Shown here piece by piece: positions 7,177-15,865 of a DNA stretch of 61,227 nucleotides. The notes under the pieces were generated by a model that worked only from the letters and a program-made list of their open reading frames with translations, was not told the origin of the DNA and searched no databases. This stretch comes from an uncultured Flavobacteriales bacterium. GTDB taxonomy: Bacteria; Bacteroidota; Bacteroidia; Flavobacteriales_D; Sanyastnellaceae. Both the position numbers and the translations under genes were made by a program. The number at the start of each line of letters is the position of its first letter. The stretch's first letter is position 1. The DNA is taken from the NCBI GenBank assembly GCA_937974555.1, contig CALJKR010000045.1, positions 1 through 61,227 of the forward strand, written 5' to 3'.

Positions 7177-8013
7177 ATGAGAAAAACAATTTTACAATCT
7201 GCTTTCTGGTTGTCGGTAACCAGCATTTTCTTTTTCGGTGTTCAAAGTGACAATGGCAAGGCCGGAGCTACAGGTTCACCTGGAGAGGTAAATTGCACCG
7301 ATTGCCACAACGGTACCGCATTGAATTCAGCCGGTGGAAGCATCACCATCAGTTGCCCTGAGTTGGTGAACTGGGAATACACACCCGGTCAAACGTATAC
7401 CATCACCTGCACTGTAGCAGAGGGAGTAAAGACCTTGTTTGGTTTTGGATTTGAAGCTTTGCAAACTTCTGGAGCCAACGGCGGGACATTGACTGCAGGC
7501 ACAGGAAGTTCGATCAAGACAGCCAATGTGGGTGGTAACTCTCGACGCAACGTGGTTCATCAATTGAATGCAGGAACAGGTTCAGGGTCGCACACGTGGA
7601 CATTCACTTGGCAAGCGCCTGCTACTGACCAAGGCAACATCACTTTCTATTGTGGCGCGATTGCGGCCAATGGCAACGGATCTGATACTGGCGATCACGT
7701 TTACACCAAATCCCAAGTATTGACATGTGCGGTGCCCAATGGCGTAGCCCAAAACCAAATGAATGATTGGAGTGTGGTGAATCAAAGAGCCGCTGGACAA
7801 TTGGTTGTCAACGGGTCTTCAGAAACTGCTGATGTTTTGACTGTTAAGATCTTTAACTTGGCGGGTCAAGAGGTTTTTGTACAAAATGGAATCGCGGTTG
7901 CGGCCGGAAACTTTACACAGAATGTTCAAGTTCCAAGTCATTTGAGCGGAATGAATGTGGTAGTGGTAATGAAAGGAAACGAAGTAATGGCCAAAAAGAA
8001 AGTTTGGAATTAA
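7177..8013 (+). CDS. Secreted CxxCH protein, choice-of-anchor V type with T9SS tail
   Basis: A 278-residue exported protein. The ATG at 7177 gives a signal peptide (MRKTILQSAFWLSVTSIFFF...); an upstream in-frame start adds only MPTIIII. Near the mature N-terminus is GEVNCTDCHNG, a CxxCH motif that could hold one c-type heme. A beta-rich middle domain follows (ITISCPELVNWEYTPGQTYT...), as in choice-of-anchor V proteins. The last 75 residues (VKIFNLAGQEVF...LSGMNVVVVMKG...KKKVWN) form a type IX secretion sorting domain. The protein is therefore probably exported to the cell surface. Its function is unknown. A terminator follows. Confidence 0.8.
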   Translation: MRKTILQSAFWLSVTSIFFFGVQSDNGKAGATGSPGEVNCTDCHNGTALNSAGGSITISCPELVNWEYTPGQTYTITCTVAEGVKTLFGFGFEALQTSGANGGTLTAGTGSSIKTANVGGNSRRNVVHQLNAGTGSGSHTWTFTWQAPATDQGNITFYCGAIAANGNGSDTGDHVYTKSQVLTCAVPNGVAQNQMNDWSVVNQRAAGQLVVNGSSETADVLTVKIFNLAGQEVFVQNGIAVAAGNFTQNVQVPSHLSGMNVVVVMKGNEVMAKKKVWN

Positions 8014-8037
8014 TCCAGAATAACATAGTATAATTCA

Positions 8038-8069
8038 CAAAGGCGCAAGATATTTGCGCCTTTGTTTTT
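8038..8069 (+). terminator. Rho-independent terminator
   Basis: A perfect 11-bp stem CAAAGGCGCAA/TTGCGCCTTTG with a GATAT loop is followed by TTTTT. It ends the secreted-protein gene just upstream of truA. Confidence 0.9.
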
Positions 8070-8088
8070 GGTATTCCTGAAATTTGAA

Positions 8089-8880
8089 ATGGAAGAGCAA
8101 CTTTGGCCACGGTATTTTATTCGTTTGTCTTATGAAGGCGGCGCCTTTCATGGATGGCAGCGCCAGCCCAATGCGCTTTCTGTTCAGGAAGTTTTGGAAG
8201 GGGCTTTGTGCAAATTGTTGAGACAGGATAAAGTAATCACAGTGGGTTGCGGACGGACGGATTCGGGGGTGCACGCCACTGCTTTTTATGCTCATTTTAA
8301 TTCGCAAATAGAAATTGAGGATACCGCACAGTTGGTGTTTCGTTTGAATCAATTGTTGCCATCGGGAATCGCCATACACGAAATTTTTAAGGTAGGCGAC
8401 AAAGACCATACGCGGTTTGACGCCAACGAAAGGGGGTATCATTATTACCTGCATTTCCACAAAGATCCATTTCTGCATGGTCGCTCCATGTTTTATCCTT
8501 ACGCATTGGATTTTGAAAAAATGAACCAAGCAGCGGCACAATTGGTTTTCAAAGGAGACTTCTCCAGTTTTTGCAAATCGGGTGGTGGTCAAAAGACCAA
8601 TATTTGTGATGTGCGCAAGGCGGAGTGGACCCGAGTAAATGAAAATCAATGGGTATTTCATATCGTCGCCGATCGATTTTTAAGGAATATGGTTCGTGCG
8701 GTCGTGGGTACCTTGATTGAGGTAGGTCGAGGTAAGATGAGTGTGGCGGAAATGCAAATGGTCATCGAGAAAAGGGAGAGAGGAGCCGCAGGTGATAGTG
8801 TTCATGCATGCGGATTGTACTTAACGGAGGTGAAATACCCTTATATATTGGAGGGCAATTATGTCAAAGACATCAGGTAA
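8089..8880 (+). CDS. truA: tRNA pseudouridine(38-40) synthase
   Basis: A 263-residue TruA that isomerises uridines 38-40 in the anticodon arm of tRNAs. The catalytic motif GRTDSGVHA lies near residues 55-63, with the essential Asp. The second half contains FSSFCKSGG and FHIVADRFLRNMVRAVVGTLIEVG, both diagnostic. The ATG at 8089 (MEEQLWPRYFIRLSYEGG) is chosen; an upstream TTG at 8062 lies inside the terminator. The gene overlaps the next by 20 bases, so the pair is co-transcribed. Confidence 0.95.
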   Translation: MEEQLWPRYFIRLSYEGGAFHGWQRQPNALSVQEVLEGALCKLLRQDKVITVGCGRTDSGVHATAFYAHFNSQIEIEDTAQLVFRLNQLLPSGIAIHEIFKVGDKDHTRFDANERGYHYYLHFHKDPFLHGRSMFYPYALDFEKMNQAAAQLVFKGDFSSFCKSGGGQKTNICDVRKAEWTRVNENQWVFHIVADRFLRNMVRAVVGTLIEVGRGKMSVAEMQMVIEKRERGAAGDSVHACGLYLTEVKYPYILEGNYVKDIR

Positions 8881-10609
8881 GGCATTTGATTTAAAAATAT
8901 TTTGGCGTTTGTACCAACGGAGTTCGCCGTACCGTGGTCAATTTTATTTGACCTTTCTTTTGGTATTGGTATTGGCAGGGATGTCTGTGATTCGACCGTC
9001 TCAAATGCGGGATTTATTGGACAAGGACTTGCCTTCTGGGGATTTTCATGCCATTACATGGGCAGCCATCGGTTTTGTGGTGGTTTTGGTTATCGAAAGT
9101 TTGATACAATATTACCAGACATACCAAGCCAACAAGATGGCCCAATCCATTACTTTGGATATGCGGGCTGAATTGTACAAGCACAGTTTGGGATTCCGAC
9201 TTGGATTTTTTGACAAGACGCCCGTGGGGCAAATGGTGACCCGGCATATTTCTGATGTCGATGGCATTGCTGAGGTTTTTTCAGTGGGTCTTTTGGATAT
9301 TTTCAGAGATATTCTAAAATTGGTCGTCATCATCGGTGCCATGATTTGGGTGGATTGGAAGATGACTTTGGTGGTGGTATTGCCCATTCCCATTTTGCTC
9401 TATGCTACGCGAATTTTTCAGGAGTCTGTAAAGAAGTCTTTCAATGATGTCCGCAATGAAGTGGCGCGCATCAACGTCTTTATTCAAGAGCATGTAACGG
9501 GGATGCATATCGTACAAATGTTTCGCCAAGAAAAGAGAGAGCAAGCCAAGTTTGAAGAGATCAATGAAAAGCATCGCGATGCCCACATTCGTGGGGTATG
9601 GGCGTATTCCATTTTCTTTCCCGTGGTGGAGGTGCTATCTGCATTATCTGTAAGCTTGATGTTGGGATGGGCCATGCGCGGGGCCTTTGATGCTACTTCA
9701 TCCCCAGGTGTGCTTCTTCAATTTTCTACTTTTATTTCGATGATGTATCGTCCCATTCGTCAAATGGCAGACAATTTCAATGTCCTGCAAATGGGGATGA
9801 TCAATGCAGAGCGCGTCTTTCAAATGTTAGACCGCGATGAGTCACAGGCTTCGCTTGAGGACAAAGAAACCTTGATGCATGGCGCCGTATCTTTTGAACA
9901 GGTTCAATTTGCCTATGTGGAAGATCAATGGGTTTTGAAGAATTTTAATCTGGAGGTTAGACCAGGTGAGATGATTGCGTTGGTGGGACATACCGGAAGC
10001 GGAAAGTCGACCATTGTACAGCTGATCAATCGATTATACGAACCCCAATCGGGAACGATTAAAATCGATGGTAAAGACGTTCAATCGTGGAGTTTGGATG
10101 CTTTGCGAAACCGCATTGCAGTGGTCCCGCAAGAGGTGTTTTTGTTCAGCGATTCCATCTACAACAACCTGACGCTATTTGATAAAAGTATTTCACAAGA
10201 ACAGGTAGAAGAGGCATGTAAAAAAGTAGGGATTCATGATTTCATCATGCAGCTACCGGGCAATTATGCCTTTGATGTCAGAGAACGCGGTGCGGTGCTT
10301 AGTGTGGGTCAACGTCAGCTATTGGCTTTTGTCAGGGCTTATCTTCGTAATCCCGCCATTTTGATTTTGGATGAAGCTACCAGTAGTATTGATTCGGAAT
10401 CAGAAAAGTTGATTCAAAATGCAACGGCCATTATTACCCAAGGTCGAACTTCCTTTGTCGTTGCCCATCGACTTTCCACTATTCAAGAAGCCAATCGCAT
10501 TTTGGTTTTGGACAAAGGAGAGATATTGGAGGAAGGCAATCATGAGACTTTGATGCGCTTAAATGGTCATTACCACAAAATGTATAATTTGCAGTTTGAT
10601 GAGCAATAA
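8861..10609 (+). CDS. ABC exporter, fused permease and ATPase (MsbA-like)
   Basis: A 582-residue half-transporter. Residues 1-330 form a six-helix type IV exporter domain; residues 340-580 are the ATPase, with Walker A GHTGSGKST, a Q-loop (VPQEVFLF), the signature LSVGQRQ (LSGGQ-like), Walker B ILILDEATSSID and H-loop VVAHRLST. It acts as a homodimer or heterodimer in the inner membrane. Similarity to MsbA or lipid/multidrug exporters is evident, but the substrate cannot be told from sequence. It overlaps truA upstream and the thioesterase downstream. Confidence 0.92.
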   Translation: MSKTSGKAFDLKIFWRLYQRSSPYRGQFYLTFLLVLVLAGMSVIRPSQMRDLLDKDLPSGDFHAITWAAIGFVVVLVIESLIQYYQTYQANKMAQSITLDMRAELYKHSLGFRLGFFDKTPVGQMVTRHISDVDGIAEVFSVGLLDIFRDILKLVVIIGAMIWVDWKMTLVVVLPIPILLYATRIFQESVKKSFNDVRNEVARINVFIQEHVTGMHIVQMFRQEKREQAKFEEINEKHRDAHIRGVWAYSIFFPVVEVLSALSVSLMLGWAMRGAFDATSSPGVLLQFSTFISMMYRPIRQMADNFNVLQMGMINAERVFQMLDRDESQASLEDKETLMHGAVSFEQVQFAYVEDQWVLKNFNLEVRPGEMIALVGHTGSGKSTIVQLINRLYEPQSGTIKIDGKDVQSWSLDALRNRIAVVPQEVFLFSDSIYNNLTLFDKSISQEQVEEACKKVGIHDFIMQLPGNYAFDVRERGAVLSVGQRQLLAFVRAYLRNPAILILDEATSSIDSESEKLIQNATAIITQGRTSFVVAHRLSTIQEANRILVLDKGEILEEGNHETLMRLNGHYHKMYNLQFDEQ

Positions 10610-11027
10610 CGAAAAATCTTTGGCTTCGCGCGTGGTTGATGCCATGTACAACAACGACCCCTATTCTCAATGGTTGGGCATTCAAAGAATTGAAGATGGG
10701 CCGGGTATTAGTATTTTGGAGATGACTGTTCGTCGTGAGATGCTCAATGGTTTTTCCATCGCGCACGGGGGCATTACCTATGCTTTGGCCGATAGCGCAT
10801 TGGCCTTTGCCTCTAACGCACATGGTATTCAATCTGTCAGCATCGAGACCAGCATTTCTCACGTAAAAAAAGTGATGGCAGGCGATGTGTTGCGCACCCA
10901 GGTGGAAGAGAAAAGTTTGACCTCCAAGACTGGGCTTTATTATATCACCGTTTGGAATCAACATCAGGAAGCAGTTGCCCATTTTAAGGGAACGGTATTC
11001 CGTACTGGAAAAAATTGGGAGGTTTAA
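10599..11027 (+). CDS. PaaI-family hotdog thioesterase
   Basis: A 142-residue single hotdog-fold protein. The family signature NGFSIAHGGITYALADSALA (about residues 43-62) carries the active-site Asn/His/Gly and acidic residues. PaaI proteins hydrolyse aryl- or acyl-CoA thioesters and relieve trapped CoA during phenylacetate breakdown. No other paa genes are nearby, so a general acyl-CoA housekeeping role is equally likely. The start overlaps the end of the ABC exporter gene by 11 bases (ATGAGCAATAA). The gene converges with dtd, with one base between them. Confidence 0.88.
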   Translation: MSNNEKSLASRVVDAMYNNDPYSQWLGIQRIEDGPGISILEMTVRREMLNGFSIAHGGITYALADSALAFASNAHGIQSVSIETSISHVKKVMAGDVLRTQVEEKSLTSKTGLYYITVWNQHQEAVAHFKGTVFRTGKNWEV

Positions 11028-11028
11028 T

Positions 11029-11478
11029 TCAAGGGTTTTTGGAGTCGATGGCAATGGTTACGGGACCATCATTAACCAACGAAACTTTCATATCCGCTCC
11101 AAATATTCCAGTGGCCACTTTGAATGGGAACCGCAATTTTAAAGCGTTTACCCATTGCTCATATTTTTCTTTGGCTATGGCAGGTGGAGCGCCATGGATG
11201 AAACTGGGTCGGTTTCCTTTTTTGGTCTCTGCAAACAAAGTGAATTGACTGACCACCAAAATTTCACCACCAACGTCCACCACGGAACGATTCATTTTTC
11301 CTTCATGGTCTGGAAAGATGCGCATTTGTGTGATTTTTTGAATCAAATATTCTTCGTCTTTTTCATTGTCATCGGGGGCAATTCCCAATAAAATCAGAAG
11401 TCCATTGGAAATTTCACCAACCGATGATCCATCTACTTGTACGGATGCGGCTGTAACACGTTGAATGATGGCTTTCAT
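11029..11478 (-). CDS. dtd: D-aminoacyl-tRNA deacylase
   Basis: A 149-residue DTD that removes D-amino acids and glycine mischarged onto tRNA. Both active-site motifs are visible: VVSQFTLF near residue 80 and the C-terminal NDGPVTI near residues 137-143, which carries the Gly-Pro that enforces chirality. It starts MKAIIQRVTAASVQVDG and has normal length. It is monocistronic and transcribed against the thioesterase. A TAAATTCG box (one mismatch) lies about 15 bases before its ATG. Confidence 0.95.
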   Translation of the reverse strand: MKAIIQRVTAASVQVDGSSVGEISNGLLILLGIAPDDNEKDEEYLIQKITQMRIFPDHEGKMNRSVVDVGGEILVVSQFTLFAETKKGNRPSFIHGAPPAIAKEKYEQWVNALKLRFPFKVATGIFGADMKVSLVNDGPVTIAIDSKNP

Positions 11479-11548
11479 AAAGAATGGAATGTTCGAATTT
11501 ATCTCAAAATTGATTGGCGAATTGCATTTAACCCAGTAATTTTAAATT

Positions 11549-12532
11549 ATGGCTTCAGCAAGAAATTTTGGTTGGGATAGTCTTAAAGGGATATTGATCC
11601 TCTTGGTTATCGTAGGGCATGTTATTCCAGAACCACTGGAATCTTCCTTGGTTCGATCCATTATCTACAGCTTTCATATGCCGTTGTTTATTTTTTTGGC
11701 GGGATACTTATTTCCACTCGAGCGTTGGCTGTCTGTTTCGCCTTTGGAGATGATGCGCCAGTACAAGTGGCGAATCATCGTGCCTTGGATCATTGCGGTT
11801 TTTGTTTTTTGTGCTCTGAGCATTTATGTCTACCAAAGCCAACAAAACCCCTTGATTGTTTTGATCCGACATTTTTTGAAACCATACTTTCATTTGTGGT
11901 TTGTTCCCTCTTTGTTGTTGTGGATGTTGCTGACGCGATTTTTATATCATAGGGTAAGGTCATCTGCTCAACGCTTGTGGTGGGTGCTGGGTGTATCTTT
12001 TGTTTTCTACGGTATTTCCCATTGGGTAGATTTTGAATCGCTTCCTGGTTACTTTGCTCCCTTGGATGGGTTTCAATCCATCTACCGCATGCAGTATTGG
12101 ATATTTTTTGTTTGGGGTGTTTTTCTCAAACAACACGGTCAGTGGTTGCGCCCGATACCCGCCATGAAATGGATTTATCCTGCTTACTTTTTGGCTGTTG
12201 TTGTTCAATTTTATTGGCAGCAATGGGCACTGGGCATGATGATTTTTTTTATTGCCAATTTGCTATTGCTCTTTCAAGTTGCATCGGGAATCGCCCAATA
12301 CCAAGGCAAAGGTTGGGCTTGGCTTAATTTCTTGGGACAAGAATCCATGGGTATATACTTGTGGCATTACGTCTGCACGATGCTCATCAAATTTGAGATA
12401 GGAACCCAAAATTTGTTTCATTATTATTGGGCCAATGTATTGGGGTTGATTCTCACATTTGTATTGTTGTACCTATTTACAAAAAATAAGTGGACCCATC
12501 AATGGTTGATGGGTGTGAAGGAGAAGTCATGA
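11549..12532 (+). CDS. Acyltransferase 3 family membrane protein
   Basis: A 327-residue polytopic protein with about ten predicted membrane segments. The N-terminus (DSLKGILILLVIVGHV) matches the Acyltransferase 3 family, with the catalytic-type His in VGHV, and is followed by FHMPLFIFLAGYLF. Family members O-acetylate or O-acylate surface sugars (OafA, WecH, NodX). The specific substrate is unknown. The stop overlaps the recG start (ATGA), so the two are coupled, although they are functionally unrelated. Confidence 0.88.
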   Translation: MASARNFGWDSLKGILILLVIVGHVIPEPLESSLVRSIIYSFHMPLFIFLAGYLFPLERWLSVSPLEMMRQYKWRIIVPWIIAVFVFCALSIYVYQSQQNPLIVLIRHFLKPYFHLWFVPSLLLWMLLTRFLYHRVRSSAQRLWWVLGVSFVFYGISHWVDFESLPGYFAPLDGFQSIYRMQYWIFFVWGVFLKQHGQWLRPIPAMKWIYPAYFLAVVVQFYWQQWALGMMIFFIANLLLLFQVASGIAQYQGKGWAWLNFLGQESMGIYLWHYVCTMLIKFEIGTQNLFHYYWANVLGLILTFVLLYLFTKNKWTHQWLMGVKEKS

Positions 12533-14628
12533 ATCTAATGCAGGACATAGCATATTTGAAAGGAGTGGGTCCTGCTCGCGCTGAATTGTTGCGAGAGGAG
12601 TTGCGCATTTACACCTGCAAAGATCTTTTGTCCTATTATCCCTTTCGGTATGTAGACAAATCGCAAATTACCCAAGTCAAACAGATTCAAAGTGAAAATG
12701 AACCTGTTCAATTGTTGTTGGAGTGTTTGGGCTTTACGGAAGCAGGGATCGGCAGAGCCAAGCGACTCACTGGAAGATTCAGAGATGCAACAGGCGATAT
12801 TGAGTTGGTTTGGTTCAAGGGAGCGAGTTGGGTGCAAAAGAATTTTCAAGTAGGGCAATCTTATCTTGTTTATGGCAAGCCCGCATTATTCTCAGGACGA
12901 TACAATATCCCACACCCGGAAGTGGAGTGGGTAGAAAAGGCCAGATGGACAGCGGGAAACACTTTTAAGCCGGTGTATAGAACAACAGAGAAATGCACCA
13001 AGAAGGGATTAAACAGCAACGGCATAGCGCAATTGACCCGAACCCTTGTTTCGGCATTGCCGCAAGGCATTATTGAGGAAAATTTACCTCAGGAATTGCT
13101 GGCCAAGTATAAGTTGATGTCCCGAGAATCCGCTTTGCGCGAAGTGCATTTTCCTCAGGATGCCAAAATGTTGGAGGCGGCACGCCGCCGATTGAAATTT
13201 GAGGAATTGTTTTTTTTACAAATTCAAGTAGCCAAGCAAAAGGTATCCTTGACCAAGGATGAGCGCGGCGTGGTATTTGAAAAAGTAGGCGAATTGTTTT
13301 TGGACTTTTATAACCAGCATTTGCCATTTGAATTGACCAACGCACAGAAGCGAGTAGTGAAGGAGATTAGACAAGATGTGGCCAAGGGATTTCACATGAA
13401 TCGTTTGATTCAAGGCGATGTTGGAAGTGGTAAAACCATTGTTGCCATTTTAAGTATGTTGTTGGCCGTGGACAATGGTTTTCAATCGTGCTTGATGGCG
13501 CCCACGGAAATTTTGGCCATGCAGCATCACCAGAGTATGAAGGAGCTATTGGCGCCTTTGCAATGTGAGGTGGCTTTATTGACTGGAAGCACCAAGGCGG
13601 CAGAACGCAGAAGAATACACCAAGGACTTTTGGACGGAAGTATCCAACTGTTGGTGGGAACCCACGCCTTGATAGAACCAGTGGTACAATTTCAGAAATT
13701 GGGATTGGTGATTATTGATGAACAACACCGATTTGGCGTGGCCCAGCGCGCAAGATTGTGGGAGAAGGCCTCCATACCACCCCACATTTTGGTCATGACA
13801 GCCACCCCAATTCCAAGGACCTTGGCCATGACCGTTTATGGCGATTTGGATGTCAGCATCATTGATGAATTGCCGCCGGGTAGAAAACCCATAGAAACCG
13901 TATGGCGCTCAGATGCAAGACGGATTGAGGTTTTTCAATTCATGGAAAATGAGATCAAAAAAGGCCGGCAGGTATATGTTGTTTTCCCTTTAATAGAAGA
14001 AAGTGAAGCCCTGGATTACAAAGATCTTCAAGATGGTTACGACAGTATCTCTCGCCGATTTCCTCGACCTCAATATCAAATCAGCATCGTGCATGGCAGA
14101 ATGAAGGCGGAGGATCGGGATTATGAAATGGATTTGTTTGTCAAGAAGCAAACGCACATCATGATTGCCACCACCGTGATTGAGGTGGGGGTGAATGTTC
14201 CCAATGCTTCCGTGATGGTGATTGAAAGTGCGGAACGATTTGGACTTTCTCAATTGCACCAGTTGCGTGGCAGGGTAGGTAGAGGTGCGGACCAGAGTTA
14301 TTGTATTTTGATGACAGGAAATAAGTTGTCTCAAGAGTCCAAAACCAGAATGGAGACGATGGTCAGAACCAACGACGGTTTTGAGATAGCGGAGGTGGAT
14401 TTGGAATTGCGCGGTCCCGGCGATATCGCAGGAACCCAACAGAGTGGAGTATTGCAACTTAAAATTGCGGACATTGTCAAAGACCAATCGATATTATTGG
14501 TCGCCCGAGAATGTGCACTGGAAATGGTAGAAAAGGATGCGGCATTGGCATTGCCCCAGCATCTTTGTGTTAGAAAATACCTGGAAGAAATTTCCAGGGG
14601 GAATTCGGATTGGTCTAAAATATCCTGA
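12529..14628 (+). CDS. recG: ATP-dependent DNA helicase RecG
   Basis: A 699-residue RecG that regresses stalled forks and processes branched DNA in repair. An N-terminal wedge/OB region (to about residue 250) is followed by the helicase core: Walker A GDVGSGKT (about residue 297), IIDEQHRFG (DExH-type box), TATPIPRT, TTVIEVGVNVPNA and QLHQLRGRVGRG motif VI. The ATG at 12529 lies in the ATGA overlap with the acyltransferase and gives the usual start MNLMQDIAYLKGVGPARA. Length is normal for the family. Confidence 0.96.
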   Translation: MNLMQDIAYLKGVGPARAELLREELRIYTCKDLLSYYPFRYVDKSQITQVKQIQSENEPVQLLLECLGFTEAGIGRAKRLTGRFRDATGDIELVWFKGASWVQKNFQVGQSYLVYGKPALFSGRYNIPHPEVEWVEKARWTAGNTFKPVYRTTEKCTKKGLNSNGIAQLTRTLVSALPQGIIEENLPQELLAKYKLMSRESALREVHFPQDAKMLEAARRRLKFEELFFLQIQVAKQKVSLTKDERGVVFEKVGELFLDFYNQHLPFELTNAQKRVVKEIRQDVAKGFHMNRLIQGDVGSGKTIVAILSMLLAVDNGFQSCLMAPTEILAMQHHQSMKELLAPLQCEVALLTGSTKAAERRRIHQGLLDGSIQLLVGTHALIEPVVQFQKLGLVIIDEQHRFGVAQRARLWEKASIPPHILVMTATPIPRTLAMTVYGDLDVSIIDELPPGRKPIETVWRSDARRIEVFQFMENEIKKGRQVYVVFPLIEESEALDYKDLQDGYDSISRRFPRPQYQISIVHGRMKAEDRDYEMDLFVKKQTHIMIATTVIEVGVNVPNASVMVIESAERFGLSQLHQLRGRVGRGADQSYCILMTGNKLSQESKTRMETMVRTNDGFEIAEVDLELRGPGDIAGTQQSGVLQLKIADIVKDQSILLVARECALEMVEKDAALALPQHLCVRKYLEEISRGNSDWSKIS

Positions 14629-14629
14629 A

Positions 14630-15856
14630 ATGAATAGAAAATTATTTTGGCTTGTATGGTTGATGGGTATTCATTTTTCGCTGGGTGCTCAGATTTATGG
14701 ATGCACAGATCCGCAGGCCAACAACTATGATCCGGATGCTTCCATCAATGATGGAACTTGCTTGTATTCCAACACCACCTCTGGTCCCAATCTTTCATTG
14801 CCATTGCCCAATGGCGTGAGTGAAACCTCCGGTTTGTTTTTTTTCGATGGTAAATATTGGACCCACAACGATGATACGGATGCCATGTTTTTTGCCATTG
14901 ATTCCATTTCTGCAGAAGTAGTGGATACTGTATTTTGGGATGGATTGATTAATGTGGATTGGGAAGAATGTCAGATCAATGAATCCTATTTGGTGGTGGG
15001 GGATATTGGAAATAATTTGGGAAACCGGACCGATTTGAAGTTCTTTCTAATTCCGCTTTTTGATTTTTACAGCAACAATCTTTCAGTGGTAGATACCATT
15101 CTATTTTCCTACGCGGATCAAACCAATTTTTCACCTTCCTTGAATAATCACGATTTTGATGCGGAGGCTTTTGTAGTTACGATGGATAGTATTTTTATTT
15201 TTTCAAAATGCTGGTCGAGTGAAACCACCAAGCGTTATTCGCTTCCTTTACAAGCGGGAATTCAAACGGCTACATTGCGGGAGACCTACAACACCAATGG
15301 ATTAATAACGGGTGCTGCATTTTTTAATCAAAATCAAAGTATTGCATTAACTGGTTATACGGCTTTTTTACAGCCCTTTGTTTGGCTGCTTTCTGATTTT
15401 GACAATGGACTATTTTTTAATGGCAATAAAAGACGAATCGAGCTGGGCATGCCTTTTCACCAAGTGGAGGCCATTGCCCATGCACATGATTTTGTTTTCT
15501 ACTTGACCAATGAGCGTTATACAGGTGCATTGACCGTGGAGCAGAAATGGCACCAGTGGAACGCTGCTGCTTTTTTTGAGAATCCCAATGGGATAGAAGA
15601 TGCCCAATCTGCATTTCTTGAATATCCTTTTCCGATGCCTACCGAAGGACCTTTTCAAATCAAGATGTATGGGCCGCACTGTTATTGGCACTATGAGATT
15701 TACGATGCACAAGGGAATCTAAAAAAGAAAGGATTTTATCTGGGATGCTTGATGGATTTTGATATTTCACATTATCAGGATGGGATGTATTATGTTCACA
15801 TTGTAAAGCGGGAAACTCGGTTGGTATATCCTGTTATGAAGCTATCCAAGAATTAA
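14630..15856 (+). CDS. Secreted protein with GCTD-type Cys motif and C-terminal sorting-like domain
   Basis: A 408-residue exported protein starting two bases after recG; the signal peptide is MNRKLFWLVWLMGIHFSLGA. The mature N-terminus has a short calcium-loop-like motif (GCTDPQANNYDP, then DGTC) related to thrombospondin type-3-like repeats of Bacteroidota surface proteins. The middle (about residues 60-330) appears beta-propeller-like, with repeated DxI/V..TxxWxG strands. The final 70 residues (FQIKMYGPHCYWHYEIYDAQGN...DGMYYVHIV) look like a T9SS type A sorting domain. The function is unknown. The longer frame from 14537 overlaps recG and is rejected. Confidence 0.75.
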   Translation: MNRKLFWLVWLMGIHFSLGAQIYGCTDPQANNYDPDASINDGTCLYSNTTSGPNLSLPLPNGVSETSGLFFFDGKYWTHNDDTDAMFFAIDSISAEVVDTVFWDGLINVDWEECQINESYLVVGDIGNNLGNRTDLKFFLIPLFDFYSNNLSVVDTILFSYADQTNFSPSLNNHDFDAEAFVVTMDSIFIFSKCWSSETTKRYSLPLQAGIQTATLRETYNTNGLITGAAFFNQNQSIALTGYTAFLQPFVWLLSDFDNGLFFNGNKRRIELGMPFHQVEAIAHAHDFVFYLTNERYTGALTVEQKWHQWNAAAFFENPNGIEDAQSAFLEYPFPMPTEGPFQIKMYGPHCYWHYEIYDAQGNLKKKGFYLGCLMDFDISHYQDGMYYVHIVKRETRLVYPVMKLSKN

Positions 15857-15865
15857 TATTGTATC

